DNA of 19,680 bases from Patescibacteria group bacterium (GTDB lineage: Bacteria; Patescibacteriota; Minisyncoccia; Phycocordibacterales; UBA2100). The notes beneath the pieces were generated by a model. It did no database searches. It saw only the letters and a list, made by a program, of their open reading frames with translations, and was not told the DNA's origin. How positions within the stretch are numbered: position 1 is the stretch's first letter; each line of letters opens with the position of its first letter. This document shows positions 7,355-13,110 of the stretch, piece after piece. The position numbers were made by a program, and so were the translations under genes. The stretch lies in assembly GCA_015489565.1 (NCBI GenBank), contig WFZM01000039.1:1-19680 (forward strand). The letters are read 5' to 3'.

Positions 7355-7594
7355 TTATTTCTTTGTGCATCTATCTTGGTGTTCCCTAAAAAGTTCATTA
7401 GCTTTTTTGTATCGTTTTTTAGCTTTCTCATCAGCAGCTCTCTTGTTTGCTTCAGATTTTTGCCTGTCTTCTTTTATTATTTGTCTTAACACTTTTGCGG
7501 GCAACATTTCTTCCCTGCAAGGCCTGGACTGATTAACAGGCATTGCGTGACCGCCTGCAGCTACAAAGGTTTTAAATTTAGGTCGTTCTTTCAT
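7355..7594 (-). CDS. Small basic protein of unknown function (79 aa)
   Basis: Not recognised. It has an N-terminal part with GGHAMPVNQSRPCREEMLP and a strongly Lys/Arg/Glu-rich helical C-terminal half (about 35-79), overall basic. There is no membrane segment; two cysteines lie at about 26 and 75. It is divergent from rel. The best evidence that it is a real gene is its promoter: TTGACA, a 16-base spacer and TATTGT, with the -10 ending exactly six bases before the ATG, the arrangement seen at the certain genes here. The composition would suit RNA or ribosome binding, but nothing in the sequence proves it. Confidence 0.55.
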   Translation of the reverse strand: MKERPKFKTFVAAGGHAMPVNQSRPCREEMLPAKVLRQIIKEDRQKSEANKRAADEKAKKRYKKANELFREHQDRCTKK

Positions 7595-7600
7595 ACTAAC

Positions 7601-7628
7601 ACAATACGCAGAATCTGATATTTGTCAA
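7601..7628 (-). promoter_or_regulatory. Promoter of the 79-aa gene
   Basis: Consensus -35 TTGACA (7628 to 7623), 16-base spacer, TATTGT (7606 to 7601), then 6 bases to the ATG at 7594. It is divergent from the rel promoter. Confidence 0.65.
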
Positions 7629-7661
7629 GTCTCAGTACTTAATTGACATATTCTACCATAC

Positions 7662-7689
7662 TTGTCAAAACAAAATTATATTGTATAAT
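7662..7689 (+). promoter_or_regulatory. Promoter of rel
   Basis: TTGTCA (7662-7667), 16-base spacer, consensus TATAAT (7684-7689), then 6 bases to the ATG at 7696. The hexamer overlaps an alternative upstream TTG start at 7681, which can therefore be discarded. Confidence 0.8.
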
Positions 7690-7695
7690 TTAAGT

Positions 7696-9279
7696 ATGCA
7701 AAAAACAGCAAAATCCAAAATCATATCTTTAAAAGAAATTTTAAAAGCAGTACCAAGCTCGGATAAAAAATCCAGAGAGCTTGTTGAGAAGGCCTACAAT
7801 TTTGCCAAAAAAGCGCACGAAGGTCAAAAAAGATATTCCGGAGACCCCTACTTTGTTCATGTGGCGGAAACCGGCAAGGCTTTGGCAGATATGGAGATGA
7901 GCGCCACTACCATAGCGGCCGGTCTTTTGCATGATACGATAGAAGACACAGATGTTACGGCAGAAGATATACAAAGAGAATTTGGTGATGAAATACTTCA
8001 TCTTGTAGAAGGTGTTACCAAGCTTGGGCATGTTCGCTATCATGGAATGAAACGGCATGCTGAAAGTTTACGCAAGCTTTTTGCGGCCACTGCTCAAGAT
8101 GTAAGAGTAATGATTATAAAGTTAATGGATCGTCTGCACAATGCTCGCACACTAAAGTATGTACCGGAGCACAAAAGGGCTCGCATAGCAATAGAGACTT
8201 TGGAGATTTATGCTCCGATAGCAGATAGGCTTGGTATGGGAGTTATTAAAAAAGAGCTTGAAGATGCCGCTTTCCCCTACGCTTACCCTAAAGAGTATGA
8301 AAAAGCTTATAAGGTATTTAAAGAGCTCGGTGGAGAAGATACAAAAAGACTGGAGAAAATACACAAATCGGTTAAGAAAAAATTGGTAGAATACGGTATA
8401 AAAAATTTTCGTACCAGTGTACGCATCAAGGGTCTTTATTCTCTGTATAAAAAATTAGAACGAAAGAATTGGGACAGCACAAAAATAAAAGACATTTTTG
8501 CTTTACGCGTCATAGTAAATGAGGTTCCGGATTGCTACAATGTCTTGAGTGTTATCCATAGTGAATGGACGCCTCTTCCGGGTAAGCTCAAAGATTATAT
8601 AGCCCTGCCAAAGCCCAACGGCTACAGGAGTATACACACCACTATACATACGGGAGATGGAGGTTTCTTGGAGATACAGATACGAACAGAGGAAATGCAC
8701 AAAGAGGCTCAATACGGTGTAGCCTCGCATTTGACCTATAAGGAAAGTACTTGGAAAAACGCAAAGAGCGGCTCGGGCATGTCGTGGATTAAGCAGTTTT
8801 TCCCTAGTGCTTGGACGGCAGATAAAAAAGTTAGCTGCGTAGTTCCAAAAGATGAGTTTAAGCACAAGCATAAGCACTATGCTAAGTATTCTGTGCCTGA
8901 GTGGATAAGGCATTTGGCAGAAGATGCACAATGTGAGGATCCAAACGAGTTTTTAAGTGATATTAAGTCAGATTTTTTCACTCATCGCATCTTTGTTTTT
9001 ACTCCAAAGGGTGATGTTATAGATTTGCCCATTGGAGCTACGCCAATAGATTTTGCTTTTGCTATCCACTCAGATATAGGAAGGCATGTATCCGGAGCTA
9101 AGGTAAACGGTAAGATGGAGTCGCTGGACAAGGAGCTTCAAAATGGGGACATAGTAGAGATACTTACAAGTAAAAGTGCTCGCCCTACTCGCAAATGGCT
9201 TGACGCAGTTAAAACCACCATGGCTAAAAAGCACATTAAAAATTGCCTGCAAAAAGAGCGAAAAGAAAACTCAAAATAA
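7696..9279 (+). CDS. rel: Bifunctional (p)ppGpp synthetase/hydrolase, short Rel/SpoT form
   Basis: Makes and degrades the alarmone (p)ppGpp. The HD hydrolase domain has His55, the LLHDTIEDT box (His79, Asp80) and KLMDRLHN (Asp145), so hydrolysis should be intact. The synthetase domain has RIKGLYSLYKK, FALRVIV, YIALPKPNGYRSIHTTI and the EIQIRTEEMHKEAQYGVASH block. The KLKD at 297-300 is in the place of the RxKD motif of bifunctional enzymes, not the ExDD of RelA. A TGS domain (about 432-492) follows. The protein ends soon after it at 527 residues, so the helical, zinc-finger and ACT regions of full-length Rel (about 730) are missing. About 45 residues with a His/Lys-rich patch (near 385-395) are extra between the synthetase and TGS. 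The start at 7696 follows from the promoter. Confidence 0.93.
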   Translation: MQKTAKSKIISLKEILKAVPSSDKKSRELVEKAYNFAKKAHEGQKRYSGDPYFVHVAETGKALADMEMSATTIAAGLLHDTIEDTDVTAEDIQREFGDEILHLVEGVTKLGHVRYHGMKRHAESLRKLFAATAQDVRVMIIKLMDRLHNARTLKYVPEHKRARIAIETLEIYAPIADRLGMGVIKKELEDAAFPYAYPKEYEKAYKVFKELGGEDTKRLEKIHKSVKKKLVEYGIKNFRTSVRIKGLYSLYKKLERKNWDSTKIKDIFALRVIVNEVPDCYNVLSVIHSEWTPLPGKLKDYIALPKPNGYRSIHTTIHTGDGGFLEIQIRTEEMHKEAQYGVASHLTYKESTWKNAKSGSGMSWIKQFFPSAWTADKKVSCVVPKDEFKHKHKHYAKYSVPEWIRHLAEDAQCEDPNEFLSDIKSDFFTHRIFVFTPKGDVIDLPIGATPIDFAFAIHSDIGRHVSGAKVNGKMESLDKELQNGDIVEILTSKSARPTRKWLDAVKTTMAKKHIKNCLQKERKENSK

Positions 9280-9311
9280 AACAAATCCCGCCTAAAGGCG
9301 GGATTTGTTTT
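9278..9311. terminator. Bidirectional rho-independent terminator between rel and parB
   Basis: Perfect 15-base-pair stem (9278-9292 with 9297-9311) around a TAAA loop, A-tract on one side and T-tract on the other. It overlaps the rel stop codon and lies just beyond the parB stop, so it can serve both convergent genes. Confidence 0.9.
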
Positions 9312-9320
9312 AGTCTGAAT

Positions 9321-11633
9321 TTAGGAGAAGTTTTGAACCGAGTAAAGATCGCTCTCATCGTTGTCTTTAGTATTGTTACCCGTATTCGTTTTCTCTATTT
9401 GTTGAGCTAGTTTATCGGCCTCTTGAACCAGAGAGTCTATATCTACCGCATCTGCATTAAAGCTTGCATTTTCAGTTGTACTATTTGCAAGAGACGCTTT
9501 TTGTGATGCTGTAAGTGTTTGACCGTCAAATCCCGGCATAGTGTCTTGCTCTTCTTTGTATTCATTAAATGTAACTCCCAAGTCGCTGGTGTTTTCGTCA
9601 TTTGATGCACTGTTTTGCATAAGTTGATTTACTTGCCCTACTATTTCCGCATCTCCGCTTATTTTTGTGTCAGACAGCGGAGTATCGCTCTGCATAGTCT
9701 TTACTTCAGCGACTGAGCCGGGACTTAGCTCCGGATTTTGCATTATCATGCCTATATCCTTTTGCATTTGCTCTTCAAGATTTTCAAGTTCAGGACTTAG
9801 TTTAATATCGCTTTGTGCACCACTTGGATAGACGGGTTTTTGAGATTTACTTGCCAGGTCTTTTTCGGACTTTTCTTGATTTATTATTTCTGTTATTTTG
9901 TTTTCAAAAGCATTAAGGCTGTCCTCTGAGCTTGGACTGTTTGTCGCTGAATTTTCATGGTTTTCGCTGAGAGATTGATTGGCTGTATCATTTATTTTCC
10001 CATTGCTATTTAAAGCATCAAAGTTAGGAGCCTCTCCGGATTCTGATACTCCTTTAAATTCGCTGTTGCCACTCAAGTTGCTGTAAGAAGTTGCATCAAA
10101 GGACTCTGTACTGTCTGCGAAAGCACCAGTAGAATAAATATTTTCATTTGAATCCTGTGCAGTACTATTTTGGAAAGCTGCTTGATTGTTTTCCGGGAAT
10201 GGAGAGTAATAGTCTTTATTTTCTGTTTGCTTTAGCTCTGCAGAATCTTGGTTTGTTTCAGTATCGTTTCCTGCTGTGTTCTCGTGAAATTCCGCCTTCA
10301 AGAGTTCTTCTAAGTCCTTGCTAATCTCAGGTTCTTTTGGAGGCTCTGCTTCATTAATCTGCACATTAGTTTCTTGAGCGTATTCTGTTGTATTTTGATC
10401 TACGCCCGGCTCAGTGTTTGCGCCATAATTTTGAGTGTTGACACTCATTGACTCCGGGCTTGTTTGCTCTGCAGTATTTGAGGCTTCGGTATTTGGAATC
10501 TCGGCATGGGGTTGACTATCACTTAGAGATACTTGAGTCTCTACATTTTCTGAACTTCCCTCAAAGTTATTTTTTAAAAAGCTATTTGTCTTGTCCTTTA
10601 CCGCTTCATTGTTTGTTTGGTCTTCAACTGTATTTGCATTTAACGGCCCAGATTGTGCAAAGTCGGCTCCGAGAGCACTGCCTAAATTCGTGCTCGCATC
10701 TTCGCGCTCTTCACTGTTTTTTGTCTTTTCAAAGTCAGGAACTATATTGTCTGCATTGCCTGCCGCATCTTCAAGTTTAGGGGTGACTTTAGCGAGCTCG
10801 TGTGCTTGGTGGGCCTTCACGAGATTTAGCAGATGCTCCAAGTCATCTTTACTTGTAAAATCAATATGAACCCTCCCCACATTTCCATCTTTTTGCTCTA
10901 TGCGCACTCTTGTGCCCAGGTTTTCTGTTAATTCTCGCTCAATTTTGCGTATTTCAGGTGGTATATGATTTTTGCGTACTTTGTCTGTAGCTACGGAGCG
11001 CGCTATGTGTTCTGCTTCTCGCACAGTGAGCTTTTGCATAGTGATTTCCTTAAAGAGCGTATTTTGCTCTTCCGGCTTGTCTGCAAGCATCAAAAGAGGA
11101 CGTGCGTGACCCTCTGAAATTATGCCATTTGCAATAGCTCTTTGTATATCTTCCGGCAAAGATAAAAGACGCAGAGCGTTGGAGACATATTCACGAGATT
11201 TACCAACTTTTTTTGCTATCTGAGCATGTGTCATCTTGAACTTATCTGCCAGTTGTCTGAATGCCAATGCTTTGTCTATAGGGTTTAAATCCTCTCGTTG
11301 TAAGTTTTCTATGATGGCTAACTCAAGCTTTTCTCTGTCGGAATCTTCTTTGTCTCTTATAAGCACGGGCACCTGAGTCAATCCGGCAAGCTTGGCGGCG
11401 CGCAGACGCCTTTCACCGGCTATAAGCTCGTAGTGAACTTTAAGACCTCCGTCTGCTGTCTGTTCTTCTTTGCGTGTTACCACCAAAGGCTGAAGTACAC
11501 CATATTGCTTTATGGAGTCGGCCAGGCTCTGCAGAGCATCTTCATCAAAATCTTTACGTGGCTGGTAGGGGTTTGGAACTATTTTGTCCACTTCCACCCA
11601 GAAAATTGCATTATTGTGAAATCCTTGTGTCAT
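9321..11633 (-). CDS. parB: Chromosome partitioning protein ParB with a ~480-residue disordered tail
   Basis: ParB/Spo0J CTPase that spreads from parS sites. The N-terminal part is canonical: IVPNPYQPRKDFD (18-30), GVLQPLVV, the CTP-site motif IAGERRLRAAKLAG (71-84), IIENLQREDLNPI (107-119) and a helix-turn-helix near 133-155. The conserved part ends around 287, where ordinary ParB proteins (about 290 residues) end. Here another 483 residues follow: cysteine-free, rich in Asn, Ser, Glu, Thr, Asp, Gln and Ala, with a few short acidic helical islands (such as ISKDLEELLKAEF and LENLEEQMQKDIG) and no repeats I could define. It reads in one frame with no break. No parA or parS-like site was found in the window. 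It starts at the ATG at 11633, eight bases after a consensus -10; it is monocistronic. Confidence 0.92.
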   Translation of the reverse strand: MTQGFHNNAIFWVEVDKIVPNPYQPRKDFDEDALQSLADSIKQYGVLQPLVVTRKEEQTADGGLKVHYELIAGERRLRAAKLAGLTQVPVLIRDKEDSDREKLELAIIENLQREDLNPIDKALAFRQLADKFKMTHAQIAKKVGKSREYVSNALRLLSLPEDIQRAIANGIISEGHARPLLMLADKPEEQNTLFKEITMQKLTVREAEHIARSVATDKVRKNHIPPEIRKIERELTENLGTRVRIEQKDGNVGRVHIDFTSKDDLEHLLNLVKAHQAHELAKVTPKLEDAAGNADNIVPDFEKTKNSEEREDASTNLGSALGADFAQSGPLNANTVEDQTNNEAVKDKTNSFLKNNFEGSSENVETQVSLSDSQPHAEIPNTEASNTAEQTSPESMSVNTQNYGANTEPGVDQNTTEYAQETNVQINEAEPPKEPEISKDLEELLKAEFHENTAGNDTETNQDSAELKQTENKDYYSPFPENNQAAFQNSTAQDSNENIYSTGAFADSTESFDATSYSNLSGNSEFKGVSESGEAPNFDALNSNGKINDTANQSLSENHENSATNSPSSEDSLNAFENKITEIINQEKSEKDLASKSQKPVYPSGAQSDIKLSPELENLEEQMQKDIGMIMQNPELSPGSVAEVKTMQSDTPLSDTKISGDAEIVGQVNQLMQNSASNDENTSDLGVTFNEYKEEQDTMPGFDGQTLTASQKASLANSTTENASFNADAVDIDSLVQEADKLAQQIEKTNTGNNTKDNDESDLYSVQNFS

Positions 11634-11794
11634 ATACGGGCATTATAACATACTCAAAGTTGTGACAGAAATTTATGGTGCACTGGATACTGTTTAAAAT
11701 GTGTATAAAATCTTTTAATCTTGATACAAGAGCCTGCTCTTCAAGTGGAATTTTATTTCATAGTACTAAGAAGCTATAATTTGTGTAAAAACTA
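11634..11794. other. Intergenic space between the parB promoter and the tRNA-Phe promoter
   Basis: AT-rich and without a gene. A TATAAT at 11775-11780 could be a second, upstream plus-strand promoter but has no convincing -35. A short AGAGC/GCTCT hairpin lies near 11730. No parS-like palindrome was recognised. Confidence 0.4.
11642..11650 (-). promoter_or_regulatory. Extended -10 promoter of parB
   Basis: Minus strand TGT followed by consensus TATAAT (11647 to 11642), then 8 bases to the ATG at 11633. No good -35 is seen, which an extended -10 does not require. Confidence 0.75.
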
Positions 11795-11822
11795 TTGCAA
11801 GTTTTTTAAAATAATGTAAAAT
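11795..11822 (+). promoter_or_regulatory. Promoter of tRNA-Phe
   Basis: TTGCAA (11795-11800), 16-base spacer, TAAAAT (11817-11822) preceded by TG. Transcription would begin about five bases before the mature tRNA. Confidence 0.6.
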
Positions 11823-11833
11823 AGCTTCCAGTT

Positions 11834-11907
11834 GCTCAGGTAGCTCAGTTGGTTAGAGCACTGGTCTGAAGAACCAGGTGTCGGCGGTTCGAGTCCGCCC
11901 CTGAGCA
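11834..11907 (+). tRNA. tRNA-Phe (anticodon GAA)
   Basis: A full cloverleaf can be drawn. The acceptor stem is GCTCAGG/CCTGAGC, the D-stem GCTC/GAGC, the anticodon stem CTGGT/ACCAG with loop CTGAAGA (anticodon GAA), and the T-stem GGCGG/CCGCC with loop TTCGAGT. The discriminator is A, as expected for Phe. CCA is not encoded (the gene is followed by CAG), so it must be added by nucleotidyltransferase. The last 18 bases recur 184 bases downstream. Confidence 0.95.
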
Positions 11908-11920
11908 CAGCGAAGGGAAT

Positions 11921-11940
11921 AAGGGTATCTGCTTACCCTT
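11921..11940. repeat. Hairpin in the first composite element after tRNA-Phe
   Basis: AAGGGTA/TACCCTT stem of 7 base pairs with a 6-base loop. It occupies the slot that in the second copy holds a different 24-base palindrome. Confidence 0.65.
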
Positions 11941-12012
11941 GCGTGCGGACTCGAAAGGCGCAGCCATGTCTGAGCGAAGCTTGCGAAGCGAAGACAGGCG
12001 AGCCCGGGTAGG

Positions 12013-12068
12013 AAGTTCTTAGTAAAATCTTTGCGAGAGGAGCGAGTAAAGATTTTACTTAGAAACTT
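12013..12068. repeat. Long hairpin between the two composite elements
   Basis: A 12-base perfect stem (12021-12032 with 12048-12059) continues outward with one mismatch and one bulge to about 19 pairs (12013-12068). The loop is GCGAG-rich. It has no T-tract suited to a standard terminator and no gene around it. Confidence 0.75.
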
Positions 12069-12104
12069 GACACCGAGTCCGCCCCTGAGCACAGCGAAGG
12101 GAGG

Positions 12105-12128
12105 CGCCACACTGCTAGCAGTGTGGCG
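12105..12128. repeat. 24-base perfect palindrome, copy 1
   Basis: CGCCACACTGCT followed by its exact reverse complement. It directly follows the copied tRNA-Phe 3' end and recurs with one base change at 12340-12363. Confidence 0.85.
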
Positions 12129-12240
12129 ACGTGCGGACTTAAAAGGCGCAATGCCACACCGCCAGCGGTGTAGTATGAGTCCGGGAACCCCCTAAGCATG
12201 ACAGTTTTTGTTCTTTGCAGTTAATTATATGTAATTATAT

Positions 12241-12322
12241 GCCGGAGTGGCGGAATTGGTAGACGCGCACGACTCAAAATCGTGTTCCTTCGGGAGTGGG
12301 AGTTCGATTCTCCCCTCCGGCA
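12241..12322 (+). tRNA. tRNA-Leu (anticodon CAA)
   Basis: Acceptor stem GCCGGAG/CTCCGGC, discriminator A, anticodon stem CACGA/TCGTG with loop CTCAAAA (anticodon CAA, reading UUG), a long class II variable arm and T-stem GGGAG/CTCCC with loop TTCGATT. The 82-base length and long variable arm fit leucine. CCA is not encoded. The upstream sequence has a direct repeat of TAATTATAT (12222-12240) that probably holds the -10, but I could not fix one hexamer. Confidence 0.95.
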
Positions 12323-12393
12323 CACTTTTCAAGCATTGTCGCCACACTACTAGCAGTGTGGCGACCGCTTCGCGTAAAGATGCTTTCAAAGTG
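12323..12393. repeat. Nested inverted repeat immediately after tRNA-Leu, with palindrome copy 2
   Basis: Imperfect 14-base outer arms (12323-12336 with 12380-12393, 12 of 14 matching) enclose a 24-base palindrome at 12340-12363. That palindrome equals the one at 12105-12128 except for one base. The structure begins one base after the tRNA ends. Confidence 0.7.
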
Positions 12394-12405
12394 TTGTCGA
12401 CATGC

Positions 12406-12465
12406 CGGCACTAGCAACACTTATACCCCAACAGTAGTCTGTTGGGGTTTTAGTGTTGCTTGCCG
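12406..12465. terminator. Strong hairpin, likely tRNA-Leu terminator
   Basis: The inner stem ACCCCAACAG/CTGTTGGGGT (12425-12434 with 12439-12448) is followed by a short T-run and looks like an intrinsic terminator. Outside it, nine further pairs (12413-12421 with 12452-12460) and five more (12406-12410 with 12461-12465) extend it to about 24 pairs, far longer than a terminator needs. Its left edge carries CCGGCACTA. Confidence 0.65.
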
Positions 12466-12495
12466 AACATGGTGGCATAATTGAGCGATTTTTAT

Positions 12496-12598
12496 CCGGC
12501 ACTAATTTCCATCTTAATAAAGCTATTACAAGATTCAAGATTTTTATTACTGAAACTGTTTTTGCAATAGCTTGAGTATTTTAAGAAATTAGTGCCGG
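12496..12598. repeat. 103-base element with 14-base perfect terminal inverted repeats
   Basis: Termini CCGGCACTAATTTC (12496-12509) and its exact complement (12585-12598). Inside, further inverted matches (CTTAA, AAGCTATT, CAA blocks) suggest the whole unit is a decayed palindrome. It shares CCGGCACTA with the hairpin at 12406-12465 (bases 12405-12413). There is no coding content. Confidence 0.7.
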
Positions 12599-12766
12599 GC
12601 TCTCTTCCAATACAATCGGCACAATTTCAAAGCTCTTTCCAAAATGCAGCTAAAAAATGGAGGTTCAAGCTCCACTATAAGCTTTGATCTTGTGTTAGAC
12701 AAAACACCTGCTAAAGACAGGTGTTTTGAATATATGCAAGCTTGTCCTATTTGTGCAATAGTAAAT
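12599..12766. other. Intergenic stretch with a terminator and no gene
   Basis: Apart from the terminator at 12700-12728 and a small TGGAG/CTCCA hairpin near 12658, I see nothing here. Short reading frames on both strands have no start signals like those of the real genes. Confidence 0.4.
12700..12728 (-). terminator. Terminator of the scpA-scpB-dac-106 aa operon
   Basis: Perfect 11-base-pair stem CAAAACACCTG/CAGGTGTTTTG with a 7-base loop, 38 bases after the last minus-strand gene. The T-run closing the stem works in the minus direction; it is nearly symmetric. Confidence 0.75.
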
Positions 12767-13087
12767 TTACTGGCCTGCATTCACTCCAAACATACCCATG
12801 AGTGTCTTGACAGTTTGAATTATAGGTTCCACTTGTTTACCAATTTGGGGGTTTACTTTAGATATTCCTTCAAGTTGTGACAAGGTGTTTTCCAGGTTCC
12901 CTATCATGGGTTGCAGATAAGTAAAGTAGAGCCAAACAGGAATACCTATAACAATAGCCATCCATATTAATTTAAAAAGTCCCGAAAAAATTCTGGCGCG
13001 CTTTTCTGCACGCAACATTTTGTTATTTTCTTTTACCAGTTCGTAAATTTCGTCCAAATATTCTCTTTGTTCTTTGTCTAAAATCAT
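12767..13087 (-). CDS. Small single-pass membrane protein, unknown function (106 aa)
   Basis: A hydrophilic helical N-terminus (YLDEIYELVKENNKMLRAEKRAR, about residues 10-32) precedes one strong membrane segment (about 35-58, GLFKLIWMAIVIGIPVWLYF). A short soluble helical tail with NLENTLSQLEGISK follows. I cannot name a family; similar short 'ENNKMLR + one membrane helix' proteins occur in candidate-phyla genomes, but I give this from memory. It is the last gene of the scpA operon, 23 bases after the carboxypeptidase. A TAAATA six bases before its ATG could be an extra internal promoter, though the AT-richness makes this weak. Confidence 0.7.
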   Translation of the reverse strand: MILDKEQREYLDEIYELVKENNKMLRAEKRARIFSGLFKLIWMAIVIGIPVWLYFTYLQPMIGNLENTLSQLEGISKVNPQIGKQVEPIIQTVKTLMGMFGVNAGQ

Positions 13088-13110
13088 ATTTTTTATTTAA
13101 TTTAATAATC

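Larger units (their letters stand above)
11890..12102 (+). repeat. 29-base direct repeat copying the 3' end of tRNA-Phe
   Basis: Bases 11890-11918 (T-loop to acceptor end of tRNA-Phe plus 11 trailing bases) are repeated exactly at 12074-12102. Both copies are followed by a hairpin of different sequence, then by a shared CGTGCGGACT..AAAGGCGCA block (11942-11962 and 12130-12150), a second hairpin and a shared GAG(C/T)CCGGG (ending near 12007 and 12185). The result is two diverged copies of a roughly 115-base composite element. Confidence 0.85.

Noticed and set aside
7681..7695. Upstream TTG start for rel adding five residues
   Set aside because: The TATAAT hexamer overlaps these codons, and the ATG at 7696 has the same spacing to the -10 as the other genes.
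9321..10772. Whether the ParB tail is a separate protein or non-coding
   Set aside because: One uninterrupted frame continues from the conserved domain with consistent codon-like composition, no internal promoter and no stop; opposite-strand frames in the region are mirror effects of low-complexity codons.
11890..12102. attL/attR pair of an integrated element using tRNA-Phe as target
   Set aside because: The direct repeat with a tRNA 3' end is the right kind of signature, but the interval holds only 155 bases of hairpins and no integrase or cargo, so a genomic island is not supported; a repeat-element explanation fits better.
11853..12110. Minus-strand 85-codon reading frame antisense to tRNA-Phe and its trailer
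   Set aside because: It lies across a certain tRNA gene and repeats; frames of this kind (translations with GRTRTADTWF-like sequence) are a known artefact of reading tRNA genes backwards, and it has no promoter-start arrangement.
12296..12484. Plus-strand 62-codon frame after tRNA-Leu
   Set aside because: Begins inside the tRNA and runs through palindromes and the terminator; no start signal and no protein-like conservation pattern.
11634..12766. Replication origin or parS centromere near parB
   Set aside because: No DnaA-box cluster (TTATNCACA) and no TGTTTCACGTGAAACA-like site was found; the palindromes here do not resemble parS.
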